The notes below the pieces were generated by a model. It saw only the letters and a list, made by a program, of their open reading frames with translations. It did no database searches and was not told the DNA's origin. Both the position numbers and the translations under genes were made by a program. A DNA stretch of 64,000 bases from Cepaea nemoralis (Eukaryota > Mollusca > Gastropoda > Stylommatophora > Helicidae), in the NCBI GenBank assembly GCA_014155875.1, contig JACEFZ010015007.1, positions 16,001 through 80,000 on the forward strand, written 5' to 3'. Below are positions 1 through 12,664 of this stretch, one piece after another (position 1 is the first letter of the stretch; each line of letters begins with the position of its first letter).

Positions 1-54
1 TTTAAAAAAGAAAAAAAGAAAAAAAAAGAGTGCTGAGTATTGAACCTGAAACTT

Positions 55-1585
55 GGAATATCATCATCTCATCTCATCATGTTCCTCTTTTACCTTGCGG
101 TGTCGAGGTGAAGTATAAACATCGTGAGAGTGCCCGATTACGGGCTTCATGTATCGATATTCTCATGGACTCTGCTATTTCCGCCGTCCAACGTTTACGT
201 GGTCGGCTTCTTCCTCTGTTTCCATCTTGTCTGTACATCATTGCTTGTTGTGGTATGCTGTTGACTGGTAACTTACTTGCATGGCCAAACCATTTGACTT
301 GCCGCTTTCTAATAAAATGCACTGCTGCTTTAATCCCCAATTTAGTCCTGATTTCTTCATTTCTGATCTTATCTCTTCTTGATTCTTTGAGTATTCTTCT
401 CAGGAACCTCATTTCTGTTGTTGTGATTTTTCTTTTCTCTTTTTCTGTCATTGTCCAGGTTTGGCATTGGTAGCATAGAGTTGGCAGGAAGATTATGTTG
501 TAAAGTACTTTCTTAGTAGTTATTGATACATGTTTGTTCTTTAGTATTGGTGCCATTTGTCCAATGAGTTGGTATTGCCTTATTGCATCTATTTTCAATA
601 TCGTCTTCTGATCTGCCATTTGATGAAATTATACTTCCTAGATACTTGAAACCCTTTACTTGTTTCAAGGGATGTTCGTTTAGGTGAATTGTTGTTGTTT
701 GTTCTTCTTTAGTTATAGTCAGTACCTCTGTTTTGCTTGTGCTAATTTTCATGTTATGTTCCCTACACCTTTCGTTTAGACTATTCATGTGGTCTTGTAA
801 TTCAGCTTCTGATTTTGCTATTAGTGCTTGGTCGTCCGCAAACAGGAGTTCTCTAATGGTTAGATTTTCAGATGGTTCTTCTTCTGTGTTCTCGTCATGC
901 AGTATTCTTGCTGTCTCTGCTTGGCCTTTACATATGTTGTCTATATACGTTATGAACAAGAGAGGGGTCAGGACACAACCTTGTCGTACTCCAGATCTTA
1001 TGGTGAAGGGTTCTGAGTGTCCTCCAGTTGCTCTCACTATGCATTAACTGTTGTTGTATAAACTTCTACAAAGGTTTGTTAGATGTGTACTCACTCCATA
1101 TTGTTTAAGGATTTCCCACAGCTTGTTTCTATCTACTCTGTCGAATGCCTTTTCTTGGTCGACAAAGGCTAAGTAGCGTGTTTCATTCGATTGATTTTTC
1201 TATAACTTGTCTAAGAGCAAAAATGGCATCTGTGCATCCTTTGGTTTTCCTAAATCCAAGTTGTGTTTCACTTAGCTGGGCTTTTAAAGTAGTTCGTAAT
1301 CTTTTTTCAAGAATATTGCAAAATATTTTCCCAGTATGACTCAACAGTGAAATGCCTCTGTAGTGTGTGCAGTCTCTATTATTGGGATAATTATGGCGTT
1401 TCCCCAGCCTCGTGGTGTCTGTTGTTCTACCCAAACATGGTTGAATAGTCTATGTAGCCAAGCTGTTCCTACTTCTCTTGCTGCTTTAATTAGTTCATTT
1501 TGTATTTCATCCTCTCCCGGTGATTTTTTCAATGGGGATAATCTGATGGCTTCTATAATTTCTTATTTTAGTATGTCTGGTTCTT
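55..1585 (-). mobile_element. RTE-like LINE, 5'-truncated and frameshifted
   Basis: Remnant of a non-LTR retrotransposon reverse transcriptase read on the minus strand. In order from high to low coordinates it shows a KSPGEDEIQNELIKAA block (1470-1530), HYRGISLLSHTGKIF and GFRKTKGCTDAIF (about 1185-1370), AFVDQEKAFDRVD (motif A, about 1130-1175), GVRQGCVLTPLLF (about 950-1000), the catalytic LLFADDQAL (about 820-850), then the thumb and C-terminal region with RQVKWFGHASKLP (about 270-310) and RGRSRPRKRWTAEI (about 180-220). The frame shifts several times, and the endonuclease domain is absent, as in a 5'-truncated copy. The low-coordinate end carries a GATGA-rich tail (55-85) expected at a LINE 3' end. 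Assignment to RTE rather than another clade is by motif style only. Confidence 0.82.
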
Positions 1586-1589
1586 GGAA

Positions 1590-1985
1590 TATGCAGGAAC
1601 AAATTAAGAAGATCTTGGAAGCAACAGAGATGTGGATCAAGAACCAAAGGGTGCGAATACTTCGGCTTGCCAGGCTAACTAACAACGACCTACGGAAAAG
1701 ACTAACGGAAGTAGAACATCAAATACTGCTCTAAGACACAGCCTAAAAGTGTTGCTTGGTCATATTATAAAAGAGAGACAATAGAGAACATCGTAAATAG
1801 AGGAAAGATCAGCACTGTAAGAAGGTAGCAGCTCACATAGAGGCGTGGTACTCAACTCGTACTGAGACATTGGCATGGAGGCATATCATCCATAGCATTG
1901 ACCCAGGAACATCAAGGACCGAGATCTGTGGAGAGGCGAGAATGCTGTCATTTGGTAACGCACGTGACGATGATGATATTGAAAA
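1590..1985 (+). mobile_element. LINE family R, 3'-end relic
   Basis: This stretch matches the 3' part of the LINE at 5380-5775: both read GGAAGCAACAGAGATG..., then a ...GGTCAT... segment and finally ...GAGATCTGTGGAGAG..., and both end in a GATGATGAT tail. The protein is broken by stops. Family R is my label for a LINE whose 3' end recurs about nine times in this window. The copy abuts the 5' edge of the opposite-strand LINE at 55-1585. Confidence 0.7.
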
Positions 1986-2074
1986 AATGTTGTTGTTGGA
2001 AGTGCTGTGTATTATATGTGTCTATGTACATGCGTGCTAATGTACAGATATCATAGCTGGAAAGTTCACGCTTT

Positions 2075-4478
2075 CACTTGTGTAACATTCACATTTACCG
2101 TGGGAAGTAAAGCACCCTTGTACACTTGTGTAACATTCACATTTACAATGGGCTGTAAGGCACCCTTGTACACTTATGTAACATTCACATTTACCATGTG
2201 AAGTAAGGCACCCTTGTACACTTATGTAACATTCACATTTACCATGGGAGTAAGGCACCCTTGTACACTTATGTAACATTCACATTTACCATGGGATGTA
2301 AGGCATCCTTGTACACTTATGTAACATTCACATTTACAATGGGCTGTAAGGCACCCTTGTACACTTATGTAACATTCACATTTACCATGGGAAGTAAGGC
2401 ACCCTTGTACACTTGTGTAACATTCACATTTACCATGGGATGTAAGGCACCCTTGTACACTTATGTAACATTCACATTTACCATGGGATGTAAGGCATCC
2501 TTGTACACTTATATAACATTCACATTTACAATGGGCTGTAAGGCACCCTTGTACACTTATGTAACATTCACATTTACCATGTGAAGTAAGGCACCCTTGT
2601 ACACTTATGTAACATTCACATTTACCATGGGAAGTAAGGCACCCTTGTACACTTGTGTAACATTCACATTTACCATGGGATGTAAGGCACCCTTGTACAC
2701 TTATGTAACATTCACATTTACCATGGGATGTAAGGCATCCTTGTACACTTATGTAACATTCACATTTACAATGGGCTGTAAGGCACCCTTGTACACTTAT
2801 GTAACATTCACATTTACCATGTGAAGTAAGGCACCCTTGTACACTTATGTAACATTCACATTTACCATGGGATGTAAGGCATCCTTGTACACTTATGTAA
2901 CATTCACATTTACCATGGGATGTAAGGCATCCTTGTACACTTATGTAACATTCACATTTACCATGGGATGTAAGGCACCCTTGTACACTTATGTAACATT
3001 CACATTTACCATGGGATGTAAGGCATCCTTGTACACTTATGTAACATTCACATTTACAATGGGCTGTAAGGCACCCTTGTACACTTATGTAACATTCACA
3101 TTTACCATGTGAAGTAAGGCACCCTTGTACACTTATGTAACATTCACATTTACCATGGGATGTAAGGCACCCTTGTACACTTATGTAACATTCACATTTA
3201 CCATGGGATGTAAGGCATCCTTGTACACTTATGTAACATTCACATTTACAATGGGCTGTAAGGCACCCTTGTACACTTATGTAACATTCACATTTACCAT
3301 GGGAAGTAAGGCACCCTTGTACACTTATGTAACATTCACATTTACCATGGGATGTAAGGCACCCTTGTACACTTATGTAACATTCACATTTACCATGGGA
3401 AGTAAGGCACCCTTGTACACTTATGTAACATTTACATTTACCATGGGAAGTAAGGCACCCTTGTACACTTATGTAACATTCACATTTACCATGGGAAGTA
3501 AAGCATCCTTGTACACTTATGTAACATTCACATTTACCATGGGAAGTAAAGCACCATTGTACACTTATGTAACATTCACATTTACCATGGGATGTAAGGC
3601 ACCCTTGTACACTTGTGTAACATTCACATTTGCCATGTGATGTAAGGCACCCTTGTACACTTATGTAACATTCACATTTACCATGGGATGTAAGGCACCC
3701 TTGTACACTTATGTAACATTCACATTTACCATGGGATTTAAGGCACCCTTGTACACTTGTGTAACATTCACATTTACCATGGGATGTAAGGCACCCTTGT
3801 ACACTTATGTAACATTCACATTTACCATGGGATGTAAGGCACCCGTGTACACTTATGTAACATTCACATTTACCATGGGATGTAAGGCACCCGTGTACAC
3901 TTGTGTAACATTCACATTTACCATGGGATGTAAGGCACCCTTGTACACTTGTGTAACATTCACATTTACCATGGGATGTAAGGCACCCTTGTACACTTAT
4001 GTAACATTCACATTTACCATGGGATGTAAGGCACCCTTGTACACTTGTGTAACATTCACATTTACCATGGGAATTAAAGCACCCTTGTACACTTATGTAA
4101 CATTCACATTTACCATGGGATGTAAGGCACCCTTGTACACTTGTGTAACATTCACATTTACCATGGGAATTAAAGCACCCTTGTACACTTGTGTAACATT
4201 CACATTTACCATGGGAATTAAAGCACCCTTGTACACTTATGTAACATTCACATTTACCATGGGAAGTAAAGCACCCTTGTACACTTGTGTAACATTCACA
4301 TTTACCATGGGAAGTAAAGCATCCTTGTACACTTATGTAACATTCACATTTACCATGGGAAGTAAAGCATCCTTGTACACTTATGTAACATTCACATTTA
4401 CCATGGGATGTAAGGCACCCTTGTACACTTATGTAACATTTACATTTACCATGGAATGTAAGGCACCCTTGTACAAGC
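2075..4478. repeat. 48-bp minisatellite array, about 50 copies
   Basis: Tandem repeat with a 48-bp unit containing ACATTCACATTTACCATGGG and AGGCACCCTTGTACAC. Since 48 is a multiple of three, the plus strand translates as a 16-residue repeat (LYTYVTFTFTMGCKAP) through long stretches. TGA-bearing variants (CCATGTGA at about 2195, 2580, 2820, 3108 and 3636) and a 1-bp deletion near 2248 break it. No start context, splice signal or flanking gene supports translation. Variant units (GGATGTAAGGCATCC, AATGGGCTGTAAGG, CCATGTGA) recur in blocks, which points to higher-order duplication. Confidence 0.95.
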
Positions 4479-4499
4479 CTTCAAGCGTATCAAGCATAT

Positions 4500-4745
4500 A
4501 GTGCTAGACCCATGCTCTTATAGACAGGTTCGACTTCGTTGCACCGGGTTTTATCCCATATGGCTCAGTCTCTTTCCGAAGCACGGAAAGCGTCGCACAA
4601 AGCACGAACTCCGTAGCTCCAGCGACGACCCTCAGGAGTCTTCGAAAAATTGCACTCGTGAACCGATGGACGCTGCCCAGAATTGAACCTACAACCTTTG
4701 GAGCCCGATTCAGACGGCTTGACTACTTCGCCATATACTCCTTTG
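4500..4745 (-). mobile_element. tRNA-derived SINE, family D
   Basis: On the minus strand the sequence opens with a tRNA-like head: box A-like TGGCGAAGTAGTCAAG (about 4720-4735), then an anticodon-like region, then box B-like GTAGGTTCAATTCTG (about 4682-4696). The remaining 180 bp is a body with no coding potential ending at the minisatellite. Spacing of A and B boxes fits a pol III type 2 promoter. No clear target-site duplication was found. Confidence 0.65.
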
Positions 4746-4759
4746 TCAAATATTCAAAT

Positions 4760-5780
4760 CTGTCGGAAATTATAAATGTTAATTTGCAGACTTGGAACCA
4801 AGTAGCAGCAATTAAAATGGGAAATAAAGGAGGTAATTATGAACAAATAAAGCTCAGAGTATGACAGGGCTGAGTCTTGTTACCGGATCTCTTCTACCTC
4901 TATAGCGAAGTAATAATGATATTACATAAAAAGATAATTATGATATTAGATAAAAAAGAAGACAGGAATACTAATCGGAGGTTATGCTGTAAACAATATA
5001 CGCTATGAAGATGACACCGTATTAGTATTGGATAATGCAAAAGTTCTACATCAATTGTTGGACATTGTAGTAACAGAAAGTGCAAAGCAAGGACTTTCCT
5101 TGAATATCAAGAAAACGGTAATAATGGTGATATCAAAGAAACAGGTAACACCAACGCGTGAAATGGAAATAGATAGGTTCATTCTTAACCAAGTGGATAG
5201 TTTTAAATATCTGAGGGCATTTATAACATCAGATGGAAGATGTACAATAGGGATTAAGAGTAGAATAGGAATAACTGCATTTAAGAAAATGAAGAGCATC
5301 TAATGCAATAAAGTCACTATAATTGAATGTAAGAAAGAGAGTGCTGAAGTGCTATCTAGAACCTGTTTTGATGTATGGCAGTGAAACTTGAAATGTAAAT
5401 GAACAAATTAGGAGGAACTTGGAAGCAACAGAGATGTTGTTCCTGAGGCAAATGTTGCGAATTTCTTGAACTGACAGAGTAACTAACAACGATTGCCTGA
5501 CACAGATTAATAAAACTAGAACATTATATACAATAATAAGAAAGAGACAAACAGCTTTCTTGGTCATGTGATGAAAAGAGACTCATCGAAGAACATAGTG
5601 ACGACTGGAAAGATCGAAGGGAAGAGAGACAGACGCAAACCAAGAGAAATGATGTTGGGTGGATTGACATGGAGGAATATCATCAGCATAGTTGATGCAG
5701 AAAACCAACCATCGAGATCTGTGGAGAGTCGTGAACGCCGCCAGCTTGACAGGGCACGTGATGATGATTTCTGTACAGAC
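4760..5780 (+). mobile_element. LINE family R, decayed 3' half
   Basis: Fossil reverse transcriptase on the plus strand. The longest open part (5028-5303) reads GLSLNIKKTVIMVISKK and DSFKYLRAFITSDGRC, the region just after the FADD catalytic box in non-LTR RTs. Downstream are a thumb-like segment with stops, a ...LGHVM... analogue, and a terminal segment (GAGATCTGTGGAGAG..., then GCACGTGATGATGAT at about 5753-5767) shared with the other family-R ends in this window. Nothing upstream of the RT core remains. Confidence 0.78.
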
Positions 5781-7090
5781 ATTCACGTGTTTCAAACCTT
5801 ATGTACTCGTTGATATTTACGTTGCAATATGCATAATTTTAAACGTGTAAGTATTTACACATGCAAATACGAAGAAATTCCGCTTGTGAGAAAACTGTGC
5901 TGTTCCACAGGATATTCCTTACAGAAATGTAGGTCAAGAATGGCGATCAATAAAACGAAGCGATTTGTTGACGGATGTTCACGAAAATCGATTCCTTCTT
6001 GACGGAATTAATATTCGTATTCAAGATATCAAGATAGTGCACTCTCACCGAGTCGGCATTCACATGTTGCTTAAATTAACAACTCAGTCTCCATCGCCGC
6101 CAATTTTCTCTTGGAAAAGAAAATTCTGTTTCTAAAGGGGAATTAATATTCCTTCGATTGTTTGGTAACATGGCCAGCTAGTTTCTTTTACTGACAGACT
6201 GAATTGTTTGTATTGATTTCAATCCCATTTCTTTTCGTTAATTGATTAATGGAGTGACTGGGTGGATGAATTTAATGGAATCGATTGATATGGTTGCTGA
6301 GTGCCATTTTATGACTGCCATAGAAAGTTTACTTTCATCTGCAATTTTGATAACAAGCTTATCTCCCTTTCATGACTCCTTATATGGTTTAGCTTTTATC
6401 TCGGAGTGATATTAGTCGTTAAGTGAGCTTAGGTTTCAACTGGGTAGACTTTCGACTTGACGCATGTTGGCGAAGTAATACACACCCAAACTGGATTTCT
6501 CAGATTCCTTTCTTGGCTTTTATTTGCTGCTACAGAAATTTCTAGATGAAGTATTGATGAATCCCGCAGACGGCAGAAACCTCAAGGGCCCTGAACCATT
6601 CCAGTTATACTGTCAGATACCCCCCAAAAAAATTTAAAACAAAAATAAATAAATCACGCTATATCCACAAATAAATAGGGAAAGTGAAAAAAAAAATAAA
6701 CGTGAGACTTGAATTTATTAGAGACAGGAGTATCTAAGGAAATATTTGTAAACGATAATTCACATCGTCTGCCATGTTTTATTTTCACAAACTCGCACTT
6801 GCGTGTGTTTCTTTTGCCTCGTTTGTTTGGGAATTGTTTTAAAAACTGGGCAGAGAATAAATTCTTTACATGAGGAGAGAATCGCTTCCTTGAAAAAAGG
6901 AAATTAGACATAGGATCTTCCATTGAGTGCCGTGATTAAACAAAAATTAATCAGCATCAAAATAAAATCATAAATTTGCTAAACAGAGCAAAAACTCACA
7001 GAATATTCAAAGGACAGATTAAATTTGGGGGAAGCGAGATAAATGTGTAGAAAAAAGCACAACAACAGCAGATGAGAGGGTAGAGATAGA
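5781..7090. other. AT-rich DNA, nothing recognised
   Basis: No coding signature, RNA gene or repeat boundary seen. It includes A-rich runs around 6620-6695 and scattered short open frames with no family resemblance. Confidence 0.5.
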
Positions 7091-7129
7091 GGGAGGGGGG
7101 GGGGGAGAGAGAGAGAGAAAGAGAAAGAG

Positions 7130-7177
<48 letters not shown>
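7090..7177. repeat. (GA)n microsatellite with a G run
   Basis: A G run at 7091-7103 leads into GA-dinucleotide repeats with a few AAAG interruptions. The apparent Ser/Leu-rich minus-strand frames here are products of the repeat. Confidence 0.95.
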
Positions 7178-7180
<3 letters not shown>

Positions 7181-7212
7181 TGCAGTATGGATATGCCATT
7201 CAAGCTTAAATA

Positions 7213-7293
7213 ACTCTTCTTCTTCTTCTTCTTCTTCTTCTTCTTCTTCTTCTTCTTCTTCTTCTTCTTCTTCTTCTTCTTCTTCTTCTTCTT
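7213..7293. repeat. (CTT)n trinucleotide microsatellite
   Basis: About 26 uninterrupted CTT units. On the minus strand this is an AAG repeat directly after the C-terminal codons of the LINE at 7294-8225, so it probably grew from that element's 3' tail. Confidence 0.95.
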
Positions 7294-8225
7294 GTTATTA
7301 CCAATTGAGAATAGACCCTTGACAAATGCACGCCAACCATTCTTAACTTTTGCCATCTCCTGTAACTCACCCTATGCCATCCCCATATTATTTAGTGCTA
7401 TCTCCAATTCTCTTCTTCGTTTGTTTTTAGATCTCCCCCTGTTTCTGTTGCCCTGCGGTACCCAGAGAAAGAAATGTTTACATATGCTATTGACATTTTC
7501 TCATCATGAATACTGCATGTAATGTCTCTTAACGTTGCTTTATTCAGTTAATAGTCTTATGTTGGATCCCATTGTGTCTCATCAATGTCCAAAGAGATTC
7601 TCAATCAATGATGTCAAATGTGTTTCCAGTTCACAAATCCAATACCGAGTGGCGAATTCATTTCAATGTTTTGCATTATTACTTTGCATTATGTGGCTAT
7701 CCGTGAATGCAGGAACTGTTTGGCTGTCAGTCTGTTTGTTCATCCAGTAGCTGTTTGTCAATGGCATATCTTAGCCTCTCCAGAATGATCCTGCATAATA
7801 GTTTCCCCGGAACAGACAACAGCATTGCTGCTCTATTATTTTATTGTCACACACCTCCAGTTATCTGTTTTTTATTTGGGGGTGGGGGGAAAGGAGGGGG
7901 GGGGGGGAATTTCAAATTGCATCAGGTATCCTTACCCCGCCATCATGTAGCCTTTCTGTAACATTTAAGCTCAAAATTCCAAGTTGCCTCTTATTTCCAG
8001 TCTACTGGTATTTCTTTAGTATCCCAGACTTTGCTTAATAACGTATGCAGTAATTCAGTTGACGTGTTTATAGTGTCGTTAATACGTTATGATTGGATAA
8101 CATCTGGACCAGCAGCTGTCTTATTCTTCATGAGTTTCATAGAGTTTATATTTTCTGCTTTAGATGTTTTCTCATAGTTAATATCCATCTCTACGTCTGT
8201 AGGGTGTGTATCACACACATTTAGC
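7294..8225 (-). mobile_element. decayed LINE 3' half with AAG tail
   Basis: Minus-strand RT relic. Visible blocks are KLMKNKTAAGPDVI near 8095-8150, KVWDTKEIPVDWK near 8000-8035, and a C-terminal segment RELEIALNNMGMA...VKNGWRAFVKGLF at 7300-7410, a style typical of LINE C-termini in invertebrates. Stops and frameshifts are everywhere, and a G run (7877-7908) interrupts it. The 3' end meets the AAG repeat at 7213-7293. Confidence 0.7.
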
Positions 8226-8280
8226 ATAGTCTGGGAGACTAAAGAAATACCAGAAGACTGGAGATAACTTCCGGTCAAGA

Positions 8281-11200
8281 CGGCGAAGGACGGTTGTGTT
8301 GTTTTGTGACCGTTCCCTTTTCGCGAAGGAGATGGATATTTTCATCTCCTACGTGTAATTTGGGTGCCAGGATGTAAAACCAGAAGTTTCTTCTCAAGAT
8401 CTGCGCCAATGCTAAGATATTTCGTGCATTGAAGGAAGCAATCCATGAGTGAACTTTCGCAGCGTGTGTGGTTCTGTGGTGTTCGGTCTTTTTCAACATG
8501 GCGGAACAAATTGTGTGTTCCGTGCGGACGGCAGTCAACAAAACAAGGCGACGCGGCCAACGTGGTTGCCGCAAGCAACAAGGCCTACGTGGTGGATTAA
8601 GATGTTTTAGACTTAAATGTGACAGTGTGGGCTTCAGAAATACTCGTATTCTATATTGAAACTGCGCCAGCATTAAATAACGAGGTCCTATTCTCGAAAT
8701 CCTGGTTTACAGGAATGACATTGTAGCACTCCAGGAGACGAGATGGTTTCAAATATGTCTACAACAGGCGACATCTGGGAATGACGATTATCATCCGCGA
8801 CAGTATGGTGGCTTCAGAGCTAGGCATGTCCAGTTGGGACAATGACGACAAACAAATACAGGCGGTTAGAGTTCAATCCGGTCTACCATTCGTGTTGGTG
8901 AATGTTTATGCCCGCAACACGAGTGTGGATTCCAAGAAGTGGCAGTGCTTAAGTGACATATTAGGTCACGAAAAAAAAATGTCATTTTCTGTGGCGATTT
9001 CAAATCTAAAGGCAGATCATAGGGAACATTTCCTCTAACACACAGGGGGAGGAGCTCGAGATTGCACTTGAAACTAGTGACCTGGTTTTTATCAACAGTG
9101 GCTGTGTCACTGGCAAGTCGCCAGGTGATAAGGACAGTGCTATTGATCTGGCGCTGGTTTCTCCTTCACTCACTACAGTGTGTGTAGATGGGGTGTCCTA
9201 GGGTACCAAGGCAGCGACCACCACCATTGCAGCATATTGGTGGAGAAAGGCAGAACCAGGCAGCACAAGTCAACGGTAAAGACTTTCCAGTATGACAGTA
9301 CAGGGAAAGATGTGGTGAGTAAAATAAGGCGCGACAAGCGCAGAAAGTTTCATGGCAGGGAAAAAAAAGATGGGAGCAGCCACCGTGGTGGAATTTTAAG
9401 GTGGAGAAGGCCTGGATGGATAAGCGTAGTCCTGTAAGGAGATTGCAAAATGCCAAGATGAACAGAGCTGGCCATCCTAATCCCTGCATGCACTTAGAAA
9501 GAGAGATGCACACAAAAGTAAGCTATTTAAAAAAAAAACTGGTCAAGGTGGTTAAAAGTGAAAAATGGACAAAGGTGTGTCAAATAATAAGCACAGACAA
9601 GTCACTGAAATTGTTCTGGCGACTACATAAAAGCATGAATGGGGTAGTCAAGAATAAGAGCATTTCTGACTTCCAAGGTGCTGACCTCATCTGGCAGAGG
9701 ACTGACGAGGACAAGGGCAAAGCCCTCATTGAACGCTATCTAGAGCAGAGCAACCAGACAGACATGGGAGGCCGAAATCTCGCCAAGGAGGTCACCTCAG
9801 ACAGGTGCAAGGCCCAGAACACTTCGGATGAAGACACAGTGACAGTGAAAGAAATCAAGACTGTGCTTCGACGATCAAATAACAGTGCTCCAGGGCCTGA
9901 TGGCATAAGATACGACGACATCAAGAGGTTTACCGACAACGAGCCTAGAGAAACTAGCAGACATGTACAACAACAGTATAGGGAGTGCTAGCATCAAGGA
10001 GGAGTGGTTACACAGCTATCTGATTCCTTTGCCGAAGCCTGGCAAAGACCACACACAAATTCAGGGATATCGAGTTATAACCATGCAGAATACAATAGGC
10101 AAGCTGCTGGAGAAGTTAATTGCCAGGAAAATATCAAGCCAGCTAGAGAGGCAAGGTGTTTTCCCACCAACCCTGGGTGGGTATCGTCCAAAAAGAGAAA
10201 CCTGGACGAATGCAGCAGTTTTTGACCATGATGTCTATGAAGGTTTCCACTCAGGCATTGAAACCTTTGCTGCAGCGATTGATCTTGAGGACGCGTATAA
10301 CAGAGTACCATTGGATTTTTTAATGCTTCAGCTTCTTGAACTCAAAACAAGCCCATTCCTCCTTAGCTGGATCGCTGCAGCCCTCTTCCAACTGAAAGTA
10401 GTTTTTAGATGTGGCAGTTGGACTTCGGAACCAACAACAATATACACAGTGAAAATCACCAGTGAGCAGATCACTGGACCTGGTAGGACATTGTCATATG
10501 CCGATGACGTTTTAGTGTATCGTCAGGGTAAGGATAGAGATCATGTTGCTGTGGAACTACAAACCGTACAAAAGTACTTGGTGTGATGAAGCTAGGGCAA
10601 TGGTCAATCCAACAAAGGCAATAGTGACTTGGTTCTCGTTGAATAATCATATTGTCAACACTCCAACACCAACTGTAAAGCTGTGTTCAGAGACTGTGGA
10701 AAGGACGCAGGCAATGAATTACCTGGGGATACGGTTTGATCGAAGCCTTGCTTATAATGAGCACATAGACTAGGTGATAACAAAGGCCAAGCGGGGTTTG
10801 GCTGCGATGCGGGTGATGGCGGCATCAAACTGTGAGCAGCGCCATCTATGTCTTCTGTACGAGGGGCTGGCCATGTCTGTTTTTGAGCGACGCGATGGCA
10901 ATCCTGACTCTCAGCCGTAAGCAGATAGAAAGGATGAAAAGGATACAGAATGAAGCTATGCGCATTATAGCGGGGTTTGGCTGCGATGCGGGTGATGACG
11001 GCATCAAACTGTGAGCAGCGCCATCTGTGTCTTCTGTACGAGGGGCTGGTCTTGTCTGTTTTTGAGTACACGATGGCATTCCTGACTCTCAGCCGTAAGC
11101 AGATAGAAAGTATAGAAATGATACAGAATGAAACTATGCGCATTATTCTTGGATGTACAAGAGATACAGCATGCAGGGCGATGCGCTACCTTCTTGATTT

Positions 11201-11969
11201 TCCAACCATTGAAGACAGAATACAAGTTTGCAGAGCACGCGCTTACCTCAGAGTTAACGCAAACACACAACATCCACAGCATAGTGAAATTAGGAAGGTG
11301 AAGGGCAGCAGGTTAAAAAGAGGAAGGTCGTGGATGGGTCAAGACGAAGACATTCTTCAACAGGTGTGTTCACTGGAGGACTTAGAACCTGGCGACGAGT
11401 GGGTACAAGTGCCTATAGATTTCTGTACGTCCTTTTCAGTTTGCATCCAATTAGACAGAAAATGCAGACAAGAAAATCCGGCTGCTGTGGAGGATGAATT
11501 ACAAGCGTTGATTTTTGAGAATTCGCATGGACGGTGATGCTGTCAAGAGATTGGTTGCTGTCTCTGGAGCGGTCTCCGCTGGTAAAGATTAGTTTCATCT
11601 TCATGCCAGGGCATGCGGGAGTACAAGGAAATGAGCGGGCTGACAAGCTCGCAGATGAGGCTACGGTGGAGGGCGGACGCGCCATGGAGCAGACTGACAT
11701 TCTAAATGCTCTACGATAAGTAAGACTTTTGAGTGAACCAAGTGATGACTGTGAACCTACAACTATGGCCAGACTGCGAGAACAGCAAATTAAAAGAGGT
11801 GGTGGCCAAACAAGAACACTAAGCAGGAAGCCAAAGAAGATTGATAAACCAACGCAGAATTGGCGTCGTTAGCCGCTACAGGCTGCGGGATTTGCTGAGG
11901 AGGGGATCCGAGCACTTATGGACTGAATTGTTCGATGTGCAATGAGGAGGATCTGTCGACTAACTAACA
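8281..11969 (+). mobile_element. near full-length I-clade-like LINE, inactivated
   Basis: From 5' to 3': a possible leader, an open frame from an ATG near 8498 (MAEQIVCSVRTAVNK), and an endonuclease start with NCASIK and RGPILEILVYRNDIVALQET (about 8660-8740). The mid-endonuclease is frameshifted (8790-9400). RT follows with NSAPGPDGIRYDDIK (9880-9930), GYRVITMQNTIGKLLEKLIA (10060-10130), FAAAIDLEDAYNRVP (motif A, 10270-10315) and LSYADDVLVYRQGK (10490-10530). A post-RT region follows and then an RNase H remnant retaining VPGHAGVQGNERADKLA-like sequence (11600-11660). It carries a 179-bp internal tandem duplication (10791-10969 and 10970-11148). A deletion around 11530 removes the acidic core of RNase H. 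The 3' end is CTAACTAACAA near 11958-11969. Confidence 0.85.
10791..11148 (+). repeat. 179-bp tandem duplication inside the LINE
   Basis: The segment starting GCGGGGTTTGGCTGCGATGC repeats at 10791 and 10970 with only scattered differences. It duplicates the post-RT region (RGLAAMRVMAASNCEQRHLC...), so the element could not have inserted in this form as a working copy. Confidence 0.9.
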
Positions 11970-12660
11970 ATGTGTTAGATGTTACATATAAGTATACGTT
12001 GTGGATACACACGGAGTATGTTCTTCTTTCTACCGTTACCTGGTCAGCAACAGATGTTGGCAATCATAACCCCTCAATCTTCTCTGTCATCTAATAATTG
12101 TATGAAGCTGGCATTACGTAAAGTATTATTTGTTACCCGGTTGTTTAACTCGTCATTTACTAATTAAAGCTTGTTGTTGTCTTCCACTTTGAAGTTGCCA
12201 GCACCCGGCACTGAAGCCTTTCCTTTAATTGCCTCTATTATTCGTGGGCCGTATTGTCTAGGATCATGTAAATTCCCCACCGGTTTGCTAGACTCGTCAT
12301 AGGTTCCTTTACCTACTTAACTCTTTTATATTTGCTACAACCATCATGTCACACGGATGTGTTCAGCAATTCACATTAATTCACGCAGCTCGTTGCGCTC
12401 TTCTCACTCATTCCAATCATGGGGCCTCGACAGAGTCGACTATTGTTTGTTTTCGTCATTCCAATAAACTCATCTTGTGTAATTTGCTGTTCTTCTCATT
12501 ACATGATTGTCCTTCTCACGTTTATTTGGTTACACTATATTAATATGTCCTTGTGCCTGTCTCACTATGTAAACTTGACCCATGTAAAAGTAATACACCT
12601 GTGATTTTGGTTTCGTTGCTTTCGCCATTGTCGGCGTCTGTGATTGAGGGATAATGAACG
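11970..12660. other. no gene seen
   Basis: Unique-looking sequence between the LINE 3' end and the satellite block at 12665. No motif, RNA fold or family was recognised. Confidence 0.45.
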
Positions 12661-12664
12661 CAGT

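Noticed and set aside
3653..4501. 282-codon frame in the 48-bp array
   Set aside because: The period is a multiple of three, so the frame stays open by default. It reads the same 16-residue phrase throughout.
4685..4745. Possible tRNA gene (also at 25735, 45562 and 46955)
   Set aside because: Box A and B are present, but no intact acceptor stem or cloverleaf was evident, and SINE bodies or repeats follow. These are tRNA-derived repeats.
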